Source: Salinarimonas chemoclinalis (GTDB lineage: Bacteria; Pseudomonadota; Alphaproteobacteria; Rhizobiales; Beijerinckiaceae). Taken from it: 64,000 bases of DNA. Both the position numbers and the translations under genes were made by a program. Below the pieces are notes generated by a model. The model made no database searches. It worked only from the letters and a program-made list of their open reading frames with translations, and had not been told where the DNA came from. The DNA is taken from the NCBI RefSeq assembly GCF_041514305.1, contig NZ_JBGMWH010000012.1:45077-109076 (forward strand), given 5' to 3'. Within the stretch, counting starts at the first letter, position 1, and each line of letters begins with the position of its first letter. Positions 36,241-46,012 of the stretch are shown here, piece by piece.

Positions 36241-36633
36241 TCAGCGCGACTGCGGGACCTCGGGCCCCGCCGGGGCGCCGCCCTGCATCCGGTCGAGCTG
36301 CTCGAGCACGCCGGGACCGGGCAGCGGCGCGCCGGGGGCGGACGGCTGGTCGGTCGGCACGCCGAAGGGCAGCGTGTCGATCACCGAGGTCGGGGCGCGG
36401 TCGATGCCCGCGAGGACCGCGAGCCCGAGGCTGGTGGCGAAGAACAGCCCGGCGAGCACGGCGGTCGTGCGGGTGAGCACGCTCGCCTGGCCGCGGCCGG
36501 TCATGAAGCCGCCGCCGCCCCCCGACGAGCCGCCGCCCATGCCGAGGCCACCGCCCTCGGAGCGCTGCAGCAGCACGACGCCGACGAGCGCCAGCACGAT
36601 GATGAGGTGGACGATGATCAGAACGGTTTGCAT
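36241..36633 (-). CDS. secG: Preprotein translocase subunit SecG
   Basis: A 130-residue inner-membrane subunit of SecYEG. Two helices are visible (MQTVLIIVHLIIVLALVGVVLL and VLAGLFFATSLGLAVLAG) separated by the glycine-rich cytoplasmic loop SEGGGLGMGGGSSGGG ending in TGRGQASVLTRTTA. A proline-rich C-terminal tail of about 50 residues extends the usual length. The start at 36633 gives the normal SecG N-terminus. Confidence 0.93.
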   Translation of the reverse strand: MQTVLIIVHLIIVLALVGVVLLQRSEGGGLGMGGGSSGGGGGFMTGRGQASVLTRTTAVLAGLFFATSLGLAVLAGIDRAPTSVIDTLPFGVPTDQPSAPGAPLPGPGVLEQLDRMQGGAPAGPEVPQSR

Positions 36634-36815
36634 TGAAACAGCCTCGAGCGGCCCCGCGCCCGGCGGGCCGCTCGTCACGTCTTGCGATGAGCGCCGCGTC
36701 TAGCACGGTCGCGGCGGCCGTTCCACTGCGAAAAGCCGCCGCCCGCGCATGCCCTCCATGTGGGTGCCGGCGGCGGGAGGCGCAAGGACGCCCTCCGCGG
36801 GCCATGACGACGCCC

Positions 36816-37421
36816 TCAGCGGGCCATGACGTGGTATTCCGCGTTGGGGCGCATGTCGGTCGCCGAGGCGAGGCGGTTCGACATGGCGAAGAAGGACGCC
36901 ACCGCCGCCACGTCCCAGACGTCGACGTCGGTGAACCCTTCGTCGCGCAGCGCCTGCCGGTCGACCTCCGCGATTGAGGACGAGGCGAGGGCGACCTTCT
37001 CGGCGAAGGCGAGCATGGCGACGTGGCGGGGCGCGAGCCGGGCCGCGCGCCAGTTCACGCCGAGCGTGTCCCCGAGCACCGGGTCGCCGGAGAGCTGGCG
37101 CACGGCCGCGCCGTGGGCGGTGACACAGTAGAAGCAACGGTTCGCCGCCGAGACCACGACCGCGATCATCTCGCGCTCGAGCTTGGTGAGGCCCGACGGC
37201 GCCAGCATCAGCCCGTTGTAGAAGGCGGCGAAGGCCGAGAGCTTGGCGTCGTCGTGGGCGTAGGCGGCGAGCACGTTGGGTACGAAGCCGATCTTCTCCG
37301 CGCACTTGTCGAGGTAGCCGCGCATCTCCGGCGAGAGCGCGCCCGCCGGCAGATCCAGCGCCGTGGGCCCCGCCTCCGGCTCCCTGAGAGGCTGCTTCGA
37401 TCCCGGTTTCGGCTCGCTCAT
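36816..37421 (-). CDS. AhpD-like carboxymuconolactone decarboxylase-family peroxidase-related protein
   Basis: A 201-residue all-helical protein with the redox motif NRCFYCVTAHGAA (CxxC plus downstream His), preceded by LTKLEREMIAVVVSAA, and the peroxidase-related pattern IGFVPNVLAAYAHDDAKLSAF. This CxxC-H arrangement supports hydroperoxide reduction in AhpD. The actual reductant and substrate are unknown. The first 25 residues are polar and variable. The start at 37421 is the ATG nearest the conserved core. Confidence 0.88.
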   Translation of the reverse strand: MSEPKPGSKQPLREPEAGPTALDLPAGALSPEMRGYLDKCAEKIGFVPNVLAAYAHDDAKLSAFAAFYNGLMLAPSGLTKLEREMIAVVVSAANRCFYCVTAHGAAVRQLSGDPVLGDTLGVNWRAARLAPRHVAMLAFAEKVALASSSIAEVDRQALRDEGFTDVDVWDVAAVASFFAMSNRLASATDMRPNAEYHVMAR

Positions 37422-37548
37422 GACACTCTCCCGGCGCTGGCGCGTTGATGCGCGGCGAATTGTTGCAGCGGGAGGCGGGCTATGCCAAGCCTTGCCGCGA
37501 CGTCGTGCGCCGTCCGCCGGGGCGGCGCGCGACCCGAGGAGAGGCGTC

Positions 37549-40500
37549 ATGGACCGGATCGAGGACGGGGACGGGGGCGGCACGATCGCGGCGGCGATGG
37601 CCGCGCTCGAGGAGGAGCGCAGCCGCCGGGCGCCCCCGCGGGTGGTCGACGACCTCTTCGGCTGCACGCCCCGCGAGGACCTCGACCGCTACGCTCCCGC
37701 CGAGCTCGCCGAGCTCGCCAACGCGGCCTACGACCACTTGCGCGCGCCGCGCGCCTTCGCACCCGGCGCCGCGCGCCACGACCTCCTCGTCGTCGATCGC
37801 GAACTCGCCGGCGACGGCGCCGCCCCGGGACGCGAGCTGACGCTCGTCGAGGTCGTCAACGACGACATGCCGTTCCTGCTCGATTCGACGCTCGCCGAGA
37901 TCGTCGACCAGGGCCACGAGCCGCGCCTCGTGGCCCACCCGATCCTGACCGTCCGCCGCGACGAGTCGGGGCGCCTGACCGAGCTGATCGGCCCCGCCCG
38001 CGGGGCGACGCCGCCGGGCGCGATCCGCGAGAGCCTGATCCACATCCACCTCGACCGGCTCGACGAGGAGGCCCGCGAGCGCCTGCGCGCGGGGCTCGAG
38101 CGCGTCCACGCCGACGTCGCCGTGGCGGTGACGGACTGGGGGGCGATGCGCGAGCGCCTCGCCGACGCGATCCGTCGCTACCGCGAGACGCCCCCTCCCC
38201 TGCCCCCCCAGGAGACCGAGGAGGCGCTCGCCTTCCTCGACTGGATCGCCGCGGACAACTTCACTCTCATCGGCATGCGCGAGTACGGCTTCCCCGACGG
38301 AGACGTCGCTGCGGCGGCGATCGAGGGATCGGGCCTCGGGATCCTGCGCGATCCCGACGTCAAGGTGCTGCGGCGCGGGCGCGAACTCGTCGCCATGACG
38401 CCGGAGATCCGCGCCTTCCTGGAGAAGCCGTCGGCGCTGATCACGACGAAGGCGAACGTGAAGTCGCGCGTCCACCGCCGCGCGCACCTCGACTACGTGG
38501 GCATCAAGCTGTTCTCCGACGCGGGGGAGGTCGCCGGCGAGCTGCGCGTCGTGGGCCTGTTCACGGCCAGCGCCTATACGGAATCGACCGACGACGTGCC
38601 GGTGCTGCGCCTCAAGCGCGAGAAAGTGCTCGCGCGCGCCGAGTTCGACCCGCAGAGCCACGCCGGGCGCGCGCTGATCAACGTGCTCGAGAACTACCCG
38701 CGCGACGAGCTCTTCCAGATCGGCGAGGAGACGCTCTACGAGTTCGCGCTCGAGATCATGAACCTGTCGGACCGCCCGCGCGTGCGCGTGCTGGCGCGGC
38801 CCGACGAGTTCGACCGCTTCGTCTCGCTGCTCGTGTTCATCCCCAAGGATCGCTACGACACGCAGGTGCGCCGCAAGGTCGGCGAGTTCCTCGCCGGCGT
38901 CTACCAGGGCCGCGTCTCGGCCGCCTACCCCGCCTATCCGGAGGGGCCGCTCGCGCGCACGCACTACATCATCGGCCGCGAGGAGGGCGCGACGCCCGAC
39001 GTCTCCCGCGCGCAGCTGGAGGACGGCGTCGGCGCCATCGTGCGGACCTGGGGCGACGCCCTGCGCGACGTCCTGCGCGAGGAGATCGGCGGCCCGCGGG
39101 CGCGCATGCTCGGCGCGCGCTACGCCGACGCCTTCAGCGCGGCCTACCGCGAGGCCTTCTCCGCCCGCGAGGCGATCCGCGACATCCTCGTCGTCGAGCG
39201 CATCTCGGCCGACCGCCCGCGGGCCGTCGACCTCTACCGCCGCGAAGGCGACCCGAACACACGGGTGAACCTCAAGGTCTTCTCCCGCGGCGCAGGCCTG
39301 CCGCTCTCGGAACGCGTGCCGCTGCTGGAGAATCTCGGCTTCCACGTGATCAACGAGCGGACCTATCGCGTCGTCCCCGCCGGCGCGGCGGACGGCGATC
39401 GCGTCTGGCTGCACGACATGACGCTGACCCGCGCCGCCGGCGGGCCGATCACGATCGAGCGGATCGAGAAGACGATCGAGGCGGCGCTGCTCGCGCTGTT
39501 CCGCGGCTTCGCCGAATCGGACGGCTTCAACAAGCTCGTGCTGGAGGCGGAACTCGGCTGGCGCGACGTCGCCATGATCCGGGCTCTGGCGCGCTACCTG
39601 CGCCAGGTCCGCATCGCCTACGGGCAGGACTACCTGGCGACCACGCTGGCCCGCCATCCGGCGATCGCGGCCGCGATCGTCGACTACTTCTACGCCCGCT
39701 TCGACCCGCGCGTCTCCGACCGACGCCCGCGGGAGGAGGCGGAGGCCGAGGTGCGCGCGCGCATCGAGGAGATGCTCGCGGAGGTCCAGAGCCTCGACGA
39801 CGACCGGATCCTGCGCCGCCTCGTCAACCTCGTCGAGGCCATGCTGCGCACGAACTACTTCCAGATCGAGCCCAACGGCCAGCCGCGGCGCACCATCGCC
39901 TTCAAGATCGAATGCGCGAAGGTCGAGGCGATGCCGCTGCCGCGGCCGCTCTACGAGGTGTTCGTCTACTCGCCCCGCGTCGAAGGCGTACACCTGCGCT
40001 TCGGCAAGGTGGCGCGCGGGGGCCTGCGCTGGTCGGACAGACCGCAGGACTTCCGCACCGAGGTGCTCGGCCTGGTCAAGGCGCAGCAGGTCAAGAACGC
40101 CGTCATCGTGCCGGTGGGCGCGAAGGGCGGCTTCGTGCCCAAGCGGCTGCCGCCCATGGCCGACGACCGGCAGGCCTGGTTCGAGGAGGGGCGGGCGAGC
40201 TACGAGGTGTTCATCGACACGCTCCTCGAGCTCACCGACAACATCGTCGGCGACGACGTCCGCCCGCCGCCCGACACGGTTCGCCACGACGGTGACGACC
40301 CCTATCTCGTGGTGGCCGCCGACAAGGGCACCGCCACCTTCTCCGACACCGCGAACGCCCTCTCGCTCGCGCGGGGCCACTGGCTCGGCGACGCCTTCGC
40401 CTCGGGGGGCTCCAACGGCTACGACCACAAGGGCATGGGCATCACGGCGCGGGGCGCCTGGGAGGCGGTGAAGCGCCACTTCCGCGAGATGGACGTCGAC

Positions 40501-42402
40501 GTCCAGAGCGAGCCCGTGACGGTGGCGGGTGTCGGCGACATGTCGGGCGACGTGTTCGGCAACGGCATGCTGCTGTCGCGCGCCATCAAGCTCGTCGCCG
40601 CCTTCGACCACCGGGACGTCTTCATCGACCCCGACCCCGATCCGGAGGCCTCCTTCGCCGAGCGCGAGCGGCTGTTCGCCATGGGCCGCTCGTCGTGGGC
40701 GGACTACGACGCGCGCCTGATCTCGCCCGGCGGCGGCGTGTTCTCGCGCAGCCTCAAGGCGATCCCGCTCACGGACGCCATGCGCGCGCTCCTCGGTCTC
40801 GACCAGAAGACGGCGACGCCCTTCGAGCTGATGCGCGCGATCCTGAGGATGCGCGTCGACCTGCTCTGGTTCGGCGGCATCGGTACCTACATCCGCGCCA
40901 CGGGCGAGAGCGACGATCAGGTGGGCGACCGCGCCAACGACGCGATCCGCGTCGGCGGCGCCGAGCTGCGCGCGCGGGTGATCGGCGAGGGCGCGAACCT
41001 CGGCGTCACCCAGCTCGGCCGCATCGAGGCCGCACGTCGGGGCGTGCGCCTCAACACCGACGCGATCGACAACTCGGCGGGCGTGAACACGTCGGACGTC
41101 GAGGTCAACATCAAGATCGCGCTCGACACGCCGCTGCGCGACGGCCGCCTGACGCCGGACGCGCGAAATGCGCTGCTCGCGGAGATGACGGAGGACGTCG
41201 CGGGCCTCGTCCTGCGCAACAACTACCTCCAGACGCTCTCGCTCTCGCTGGCCGAGCGGCGCGGGGCGGGCGACGTCGGCTTCGTGCGCCGCCTGATGCA
41301 GGGCCTCGAGCACGAGGGCCGGCTCGATCGCACCGTCGAGCAGCTGCCAGACGACGCGGCGCTGACCGCCCGCGCCGAGGCCGGCGAGGGCCTGACGCGG
41401 CCCGAACTCGCGGTGCTCCTCGCCTACGCCAAGCTCCAGCTCTACGACCAGCTGCTCGCGAGCAACGTGCCGGACGACCCCTATCTCGGCCGCGAGCTCG
41501 ACCGCTACTTCCCCGCCGCGCTCCAGGAGCGCTTCGCCGACGCGATCCAGTCGCACAGGCTGCGCCGCGAGATCATCTCCACGCAGCTCTCGAACGCCAT
41601 CGTCAACCGCGGCGGCCCGACCGTGATCGCCCGCCTCGCGGACGCGACGGGCGCGGACGCGCCGACCATCGCCGCCGCCTACGCCGCCGCGCGCGACGCC
41701 TTCGGCCTCGTCGCCCTCAACGCCGGCGTCGACGCGCTCGACACCGAGATCGCCGGCGCGCTCCAGCTCTCGCTCTACGCGGAGCTCGAGGAGCTGGCGA
41801 TGAACCGCATCGGCTGGTTCATCCGCAACGTCGACCTCGATCTCGAGCCGCTCGACGCCATCATCGGGCGCTTCCGCGAGGGCGTCGTCGCGGTCGAGGA
41901 CGCGCTGGAGGACTGCCTGCCCGACGCGGCGCAGGCGCTGTGGCTGGAGCGCACCGGCGCGCTGACCGCCCAGGCGGTGCCCGAGGCGCTCGCGCGCCGG
42001 CTCGCGGCGCTGCCGATCCTGGTCGCGGCGCCCGACATCGTGCTCATCGCCGGCGACGCCGGCCGCTCCATCCGCGACGTGGCGGCGACCTACTTTGCGC
42101 TCGACGAGACCTTCCGGCTCGGCGCGCTGGCCGCGCAGGGGCGCGCGGTGTCGATCTCCGACTACTACGACCGCCTGGCCCTGGAGCGCGCGCTCTCGGG
42201 CGTCGCGGACGCGCATCGGCGGCTCACGGCGGAGATCGCCCGCGAGCAGGGATCGGGCCGCGATGCGGTCGAGGCGTGGTGCGCCAGCCGCCCGGACGTG
42301 ACGCGCATCCGCGGGGCGGTGGACGGCATCGTCTCCTCGGGGCTGACGCTGTCGAAGCTCACGGTGGCGGCGAGCCTGCTCGGGGACCTGACCCGCGGCT
42401 GA
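37549..42402 (+). CDS. gdhB: NAD-dependent glutamate dehydrogenase, large (180 kDa) type
   Basis: A 1,617-residue enzyme that deaminates glutamate to 2-oxoglutarate. The length is normal for the class. ACT-like regulatory modules occupy the first half (for example VEVVNDDMPFLLDSTLAEI). The catalytic domain at about 800-1250 shows GGLRWSDRPQDFRTEVLGLV, then VKNAVIVPVGAKGGFVPKRL with the catalytic lysine, DKGTATFSDTAN, SNGYDHKGMGITARGAWE and VAGVGDMSGDVFGNGML for the dinucleotide fold. A C-terminal helical domain follows. The start after GAGGAGAGG is chosen over in-frame codons from 37363, which lie inside the divergent AhpD-like gene. Confidence 0.96.
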   Translation: MDRIEDGDGGGTIAAAMAALEEERSRRAPPRVVDDLFGCTPREDLDRYAPAELAELANAAYDHLRAPRAFAPGAARHDLLVVDRELAGDGAAPGRELTLVEVVNDDMPFLLDSTLAEIVDQGHEPRLVAHPILTVRRDESGRLTELIGPARGATPPGAIRESLIHIHLDRLDEEARERLRAGLERVHADVAVAVTDWGAMRERLADAIRRYRETPPPLPPQETEEALAFLDWIAADNFTLIGMREYGFPDGDVAAAAIEGSGLGILRDPDVKVLRRGRELVAMTPEIRAFLEKPSALITTKANVKSRVHRRAHLDYVGIKLFSDAGEVAGELRVVGLFTASAYTESTDDVPVLRLKREKVLARAEFDPQSHAGRALINVLENYPRDELFQIGEETLYEFALEIMNLSDRPRVRVLARPDEFDRFVSLLVFIPKDRYDTQVRRKVGEFLAGVYQGRVSAAYPAYPEGPLARTHYIIGREEGATPDVSRAQLEDGVGAIVRTWGDALRDVLREEIGGPRARMLGARYADAFSAAYREAFSAREAIRDILVVERISADRPRAVDLYRREGDPNTRVNLKVFSRGAGLPLSERVPLLENLGFHVINERTYRVVPAGAADGDRVWLHDMTLTRAAGGPITIERIEKTIEAALLALFRGFAESDGFNKLVLEAELGWRDVAMIRALARYLRQVRIAYGQDYLATTLARHPAIAAAIVDYFYARFDPRVSDRRPREEAEAEVRARIEEMLAEVQSLDDDRILRRLVNLVEAMLRTNYFQIEPNGQPRRTIAFKIECAKVEAMPLPRPLYEVFVYSPRVEGVHLRFGKVARGGLRWSDRPQDFRTEVLGLVKAQQVKNAVIVPVGAKGGFVPKRLPPMADDRQAWFEEGRASYEVFIDTLLELTDNIVGDDVRPPPDTVRHDGDDPYLVVAADKGTATFSDTANALSLARGHWLGDAFASGGSNGYDHKGMGITARGAWEAVKRHFREMDVDVQSEPVTVAGVGDMSGDVFGNGMLLSRAIKLVAAFDHRDVFIDPDPDPEASFAERERLFAMGRSSWADYDARLISPGGGVFSRSLKAIPLTDAMRALLGLDQKTATPFELMRAILRMRVDLLWFGGIGTYIRATGESDDQVGDRANDAIRVGGAELRARVIGEGANLGVTQLGRIEAARRGVRLNTDAIDNSAGVNTSDVEVNIKIALDTPLRDGRLTPDARNALLAEMTEDVAGLVLRNNYLQTLSLSLAERRGAGDVGFVRRLMQGLEHEGRLDRTVEQLPDDAALTARAEAGEGLTRPELAVLLAYAKLQLYDQLLASNVPDDPYLGRELDRYFPAALQERFADAIQSHRLRREIISTQLSNAIVNRGGPTVIARLADATGADAPTIAAAYAAARDAFGLVALNAGVDALDTEIAGALQLSLYAELEELAMNRIGWFIRNVDLDLEPLDAIIGRFREGVVAVEDALEDCLPDAAQALWLERTGALTAQAVPEALARRLAALPILVAAPDIVLIAGDAGRSIRDVAATYFALDETFRLGALAAQGRAVSISDYYDRLALERALSGVADAHRRLTAEIAREQGSGRDAVEAWCASRPDVTRIRGAVDGIVSSGLTLSKLTVAASLLGDLTRG

Positions 42403-42457
42403 GGCGGCGCGCGCCGGCGTTCACCCCGGCTTAACCGATGCGTGCGCAGCCTGTGCC

Positions 42458-42973
42458 ATGCGCACGCATCGGCCCCTCACGAGCCTCCTCGCGGCGGCGC
42501 TCCTGGCGCCGGGCCTCCTCGCGTGCGCCCTCCTCTCCGCCGGCCCGGCCGAGGCCCGGCTCGAGAGCCTGCCCGACCTGATCCAGACGAAGGCGCTCCA
42601 GATGGTCGACGCCTGCCGGCGCGCGGGCGGCAACCCGGGCGACCCGATGATGGCGATCGAGCGCATCGACCTCACCGGCAACGGCCGTCCGGACGCCATC
42701 CTCGACGAGAACCGGTTCGACTGCCACGGTCGCCAGTCGATGCACTGCCCGCAGGTCGGCTGCGAGACCTTCGTCTTCGTCAATCGCCGCTGGCTCGGCT
42801 GGAAGCAGATCCTCAGCGTGGTGGGCTCCTACTGCATCGAGTACGGCCAGCGCCCGCCGCGCTTCGTCACGATCCAGCGCAACCATTCCTTCGACGGCGG
42901 CTCGGAGATCCTGAACGTGCGCTACCGCTTCAACCGGGGCGTCTACTTCCAGGACGGGCGTGGACGCTGCTGA
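42458..42973 (+). CDS. Secreted hypothetical protein
   Basis: A 171-residue protein with a signal peptide (about 1-33, ending GPAEA). The mature part contains four or more cysteines (for example DACRRAG, FDCHGRQSMHCPQVGCETFVF, SYCIEYG) that could form disulfides in the periplasm. An acidic DLTGNGRPDAILDE motif resembles a calcium-binding FG-GAP/EF-like loop. It is unrecognised otherwise. The stop codon is adjacent to the convergent marC-like stop. Confidence 0.75.
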   Translation: MRTHRPLTSLLAAALLAPGLLACALLSAGPAEARLESLPDLIQTKALQMVDACRRAGGNPGDPMMAIERIDLTGNGRPDAILDENRFDCHGRQSMHCPQVGCETFVFVNRRWLGWKQILSVVGSYCIEYGQRPPRFVTIQRNHSFDGGSEILNVRYRFNRGVYFQDGRGRC

Positions 42974-43606
42974 TCAGCCGGCGACGAGGCTCCCGATCCC
43001 GTCCACCGCGAACTGCACCGCCAGCGCGGCGAGGATCACGCCGAGGAGGCGCGTGAGGACGATGTTGCCGGTGACGCCGAGCAGCTTCGCCACGCGCTCG
43101 GCGACGAGGAAGGCGAGGAAGCAGGTGGCCACCCCCACCGCGATGACGCCCACGAGCGCCGCCTGCATCTCGGGCTCGCCCGCCGCGCGACCCGCGAGCA
43201 GGATCACCGCGGTGATCGCGCCCGGCCCCGCCATCAGCGGGATCGCCAGCGGAAAGGCGGCCACGTTGCGCACGTGGTCGAGGGTGATCGCCGACTGCGC
43301 TGTCTCGCGCTTGCGCTCCGAGCGCCCGCCGAAGATCATCTCGAAGGCGATGTAGAACAGGAGGATCCCGCCCGCGATCCGGAAGGCGGGGAGCCCGACG
43401 CCGAGCGCCTGCAGCAGCAATTCCCCGCCGAAGCCGAAGAACAGCAGGATCGCGAAGGCGATCAGGCATGCGCGCACGGAGACCCCGCGGCGCTGCTCCT
43501 TCGTCATCCCGCTCGTCACCGACAGGAAGATCGGTGCGAGGCCCGGCGGGTCGAGCGTGACGAGCAGCGTGACGAACGCGGCCCAGAGGAAGTCGGCGTC
43601 GAGCAT
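42974..43606 (-). CDS. MarC-family integral membrane protein
   Basis: A 210-residue protein with about six transmembrane helices and the family motifs VTLLVTLDPPGLAPIFLSVT and FPLAIPLMAGPGAITAVILL. MarC/UPF0056 proteins are conserved inner-membrane proteins of unknown transport activity. ATG at 43606 gives the canonical short N-terminus. It is divergent from the PP2C-like gene. Confidence 0.92.
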   Translation of the reverse strand: MLDADFLWAAFVTLLVTLDPPGLAPIFLSVTSGMTKEQRRGVSVRACLIAFAILLFFGFGGELLLQALGVGLPAFRIAGGILLFYIAFEMIFGGRSERKRETAQSAITLDHVRNVAAFPLAIPLMAGPGAITAVILLAGRAAGEPEMQAALVGVIAVGVATCFLAFLVAERVAKLLGVTGNIVLTRLLGVILAALAVQFAVDGIGSLVAG

Positions 43607-43751
43607 CGTCCGGTCCCGGGGATGGAGACTGAGCGGGAAGAGTGCGGTTTCCTCCCGCTTAGCCGAAATGGCCGGGGGCGTCGACCACGGCCGCTCGCCG
43701 TGCCACACTCCGGCCGCCTCGGCCTCGACGCGCCCCCCGGAGCCCTGCCCC

Positions 43752-44618
43752 ATGCCCTTCGTCGTCCGCGACAGCCTCTCGCTCCCCGGCTCCCCCGAGC
43801 GCCCCAACGAGGACGCCTGCGGGGCGGCGGGGGATTTCGCCTGGGCGATCGACGGGGCGATCCTGCCCGGCACCGAGCCGATCATGGACGCGCCCTCCGA
43901 CGCGGCCTGGCTCGTCGCCTTCGCGAGCGAGCGCTTCGCCACGCTGGCGCCACAGGCGAAGGACGCGGCGCGGCTGGTGCTCTCCGTCGTGGAGGAGGCG
44001 CGCGCGCTCTTCCTCGGGCGCGTCGAGGCGAGCGGCCGCGCCGAGCGGATGGAGCGCCACACGTGGCCCGCCGCCGCGCTGACGCTCGCGCACGCGCGGC
44101 CGGGCGCCGTCGAGACGCTCACCCTCGCCGACACCATCGCCTATGTCCGCGACGCCGCGGGCTCGGTCTACACGCTGGGCGAGGCGCCGGGCCTGCGCCG
44201 AGCCGAGAGCGCGCACGCCGAGCGGCTCCTGCGCGAGACGGGCCTCGACATCGAAGCGATGCGCGAGAGTCCCGCCTACCTCGCCGACGCCGAGCGCCGC
44301 AAGCGCGCCCAGGTCGCCGCCGCGCCGGCGATCTTCGGCCTGCATCCCGACGCGGTGGCGCAGGCCGAGCGTGGCTCGGTCGCGCTCGACGGCACGGCGC
44401 AGGTGCTGCTCGCCACCGACGGCTTCTCCGCGCTCGTCGAACTCTACGGCGCGATGGACGTCGCGGGGCTGATGGAGCGGGCCTGTTCCGACGGCCTCGC
44501 GACGCTCGGCGGGCAGCTGCGCACGATCGAGACGGAGATCGACCCCACGGGGCGCCTCTACCCGCGCTTCAAGCGCTCGGACGATGCCACCGCCATCCTC
44601 GTCGAGGCGTCCTTCTGA
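43752..44618 (+). CDS. PP2C-like serine/threonine phosphatase domain protein
   Basis: A 288-residue protein with a degenerate PPM/PP2C fold: PGSPERPNEDACG (motif 1), WAIDGAILPG (metal-ligand Asp), LLATDGFSALVELYG and the C-terminal SDDATAILVE. The usual DGxGG after the first Asp is replaced by DGAILPG, seen in a subgroup of bacterial PP2C relatives. It probably removes phosphate from a protein, but the partner is unknown. Its last 61 bases overlap the 3' end of the convergent histidine kinase gene. Confidence 0.78.
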   Translation: MPFVVRDSLSLPGSPERPNEDACGAAGDFAWAIDGAILPGTEPIMDAPSDAAWLVAFASERFATLAPQAKDAARLVLSVVEEARALFLGRVEASGRAERMERHTWPAAALTLAHARPGAVETLTLADTIAYVRDAAGSVYTLGEAPGLRRAESAHAERLLRETGLDIEAMRESPAYLADAERRKRAQVAAAPAIFGLHPDAVAQAERGSVALDGTAQVLLATDGFSALVELYGAMDVAGLMERACSDGLATLGGQLRTIETEIDPTGRLYPRFKRSDDATAILVEASF

Positions 44619-46012
44619 GCCGCGCCGGCGGCGGGCAGGACCAACACCGCGCGCAGGCCCGGCCCGGCGTCCTCGAGCCGCAGCACGCCCCCGTGCAGCC
44701 GCGCCACGGCCGCGACGAGCGAGAGGCCGAGGCCGAAGCCGGGGCGCGTGCGGGCCGTCTCCAGCCGCACGAAGCGCTCGAGCACCCGCGCGCGCTCGGC
44801 CTCCGGGATGCCTGGGCCGCGGTCGCGCACGGCGATCAGCACGGCGTCGCCCTCGCGCCGGGCCATGAGAGTCACGGAGGCGCCGGGGGCCGCGTCGCCG
44901 GCGTACTTGAGCGCGTTGTCGAGGAGGTTCGCCAGCGCCTGGCCGAGGAGCTCGCGGGACCCCTCGAGCGGGAGCGCGTCGGCGATGTCGGTCTCGAGCG
45001 CCACGCCCGCCTCCTCGGCGACCGCCTCGTAGAGTTCGCCGACGCCCCGCGCGATCTCGGCGGCATCGATCGGCGCGCGCATCTCCCGCGCGTTGCCGGC
45101 CTCGAGCCGCGCGATCATCAGGAGCGCGTCGAAGACGCGGATTAGGTCGTCGCTCTCCTCGATCGTGCGCTCCAGCGCCGCACGCAGGGCCTCGGGGCCG
45201 TCGGCGATCCGCAGCGCCTCGTCCGCGCGGGCGCGCAGGCGCGCGAGCGGGGATTTCAGGTCGTGCGCGATGTTGTCGGAGACCTGCCGCATCCCCTCCA
45301 TCAGCTCGCCGATGCGCTCGAGCATGGCGTTGAGGCTCTCCGCCAGCCGGTCGAGCTCGTCGCCCGAGCCCGAGACGCCGAGGCGTCCGGAGAGGTCGCC
45401 CGCCATGATCGTCTTCGTCGTCGCCGTCATCGCCTCGATGCGGCCGAGCACGCGCTTCGAGACGAGCCAGCCGCCGACGAAGCCGAGCACCACGAGCACG
45501 AGGACGGACCAGCCGAACGCGCCCCAGATCGCCTCGACGATGCGGTCGCGCTCGCCCATGTCGCGCCCCACCAGCAGGCGGAAGCCGCCGGGCAGGACGA
45601 AGACCCGCACCAGCGCGCGGTGCACGGCGACCTCGCCTTCGTCCTCGGCGACCAGCCGGGCGTAGTCGATCGTGCGCTGGCCGGGGCTGTCGAGCGTGCC
45701 CGGCGAGACCGAGACGACGTTGCCGGTGATGCGCTGGCCCTGCGGGGTCGTGAACAGGTAGACGGAGGCGCCCGGCGCCTGCGCCCGGCGCTCCACCGCG
45801 CCCGCGAGCCGGCGCAGCCCGCCGCGGCGCCAGACCTGCTCGAGGTCGGCGATCTCGGCCTCGATGGTCTCGACCATGCCGCGCGTCGTGATCCGCTCGG
45901 CGCTCCAGGCGACGTAGCCGAGCGCGAGCACGATCGAGAGCGCGAAGACGCCGAGGTAGAACAGCGACAGACGGAAGGCCGTCGTCGACAGGAGCTTGCC
46001 GAGCCCGCTCAC
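44558..46012 (-). CDS. Envelope sensor histidine kinase
   Basis: A 484-residue membrane kinase. TM1 is about 12-36, a periplasmic sensor about 37-161, TM2 about 162-186, then HAMP. HisKA has phosphoacceptor H250 (DNIAHDLKSPLARLRAR), and HATPase has NLLDNALKYA, DRGPGIP and GFGLGLSLV. Its ATG overlaps the stop of the upstream response regulator gene (ATGA). Together with the HtrA-type protease further upstream this suggests an envelope-stress system. The last 21 codons overlap the PP2C gene on the other strand. Confidence 0.93.
   Translation of the reverse strand: MSGLGKLLSTTAFRLSLFYLGVFALSIVLALGYVAWSAERITTRGMVETIEAEIADLEQVWRRGGLRRLAGAVERRAQAPGASVYLFTTPQGQRITGNVVSVSPGTLDSPGQRTIDYARLVAEDEGEVAVHRALVRVFVLPGGFRLLVGRDMGERDRIVEAIWGAFGWSVLVLVVLGFVGGWLVSKRVLGRIEAMTATTKTIMAGDLSGRLGVSGSGDELDRLAESLNAMLERIGELMEGMRQVSDNIAHDLKSPLARLRARADEALRIADGPEALRAALERTIEESDDLIRVFDALLMIARLEAGNAREMRAPIDAAEIARGVGELYEAVAEEAGVALETDIADALPLEGSRELLGQALANLLDNALKYAGDAAPGASVTLMARREGDAVLIAVRDRGPGIPEAERARVLERFVRLETARTRPGFGLGLSLVAAVARLHGGVLRLEDAGPGLRAVLVLPAAGAAQKDASTRMAVASSERLKRG

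Noticed and set aside
37480..42216. A 1,578-codon open frame on the minus strand
   Set aside because: It mirrors the glutamate dehydrogenase gene and has the same composition artefact; no motif, and no ribosome site, supports it.
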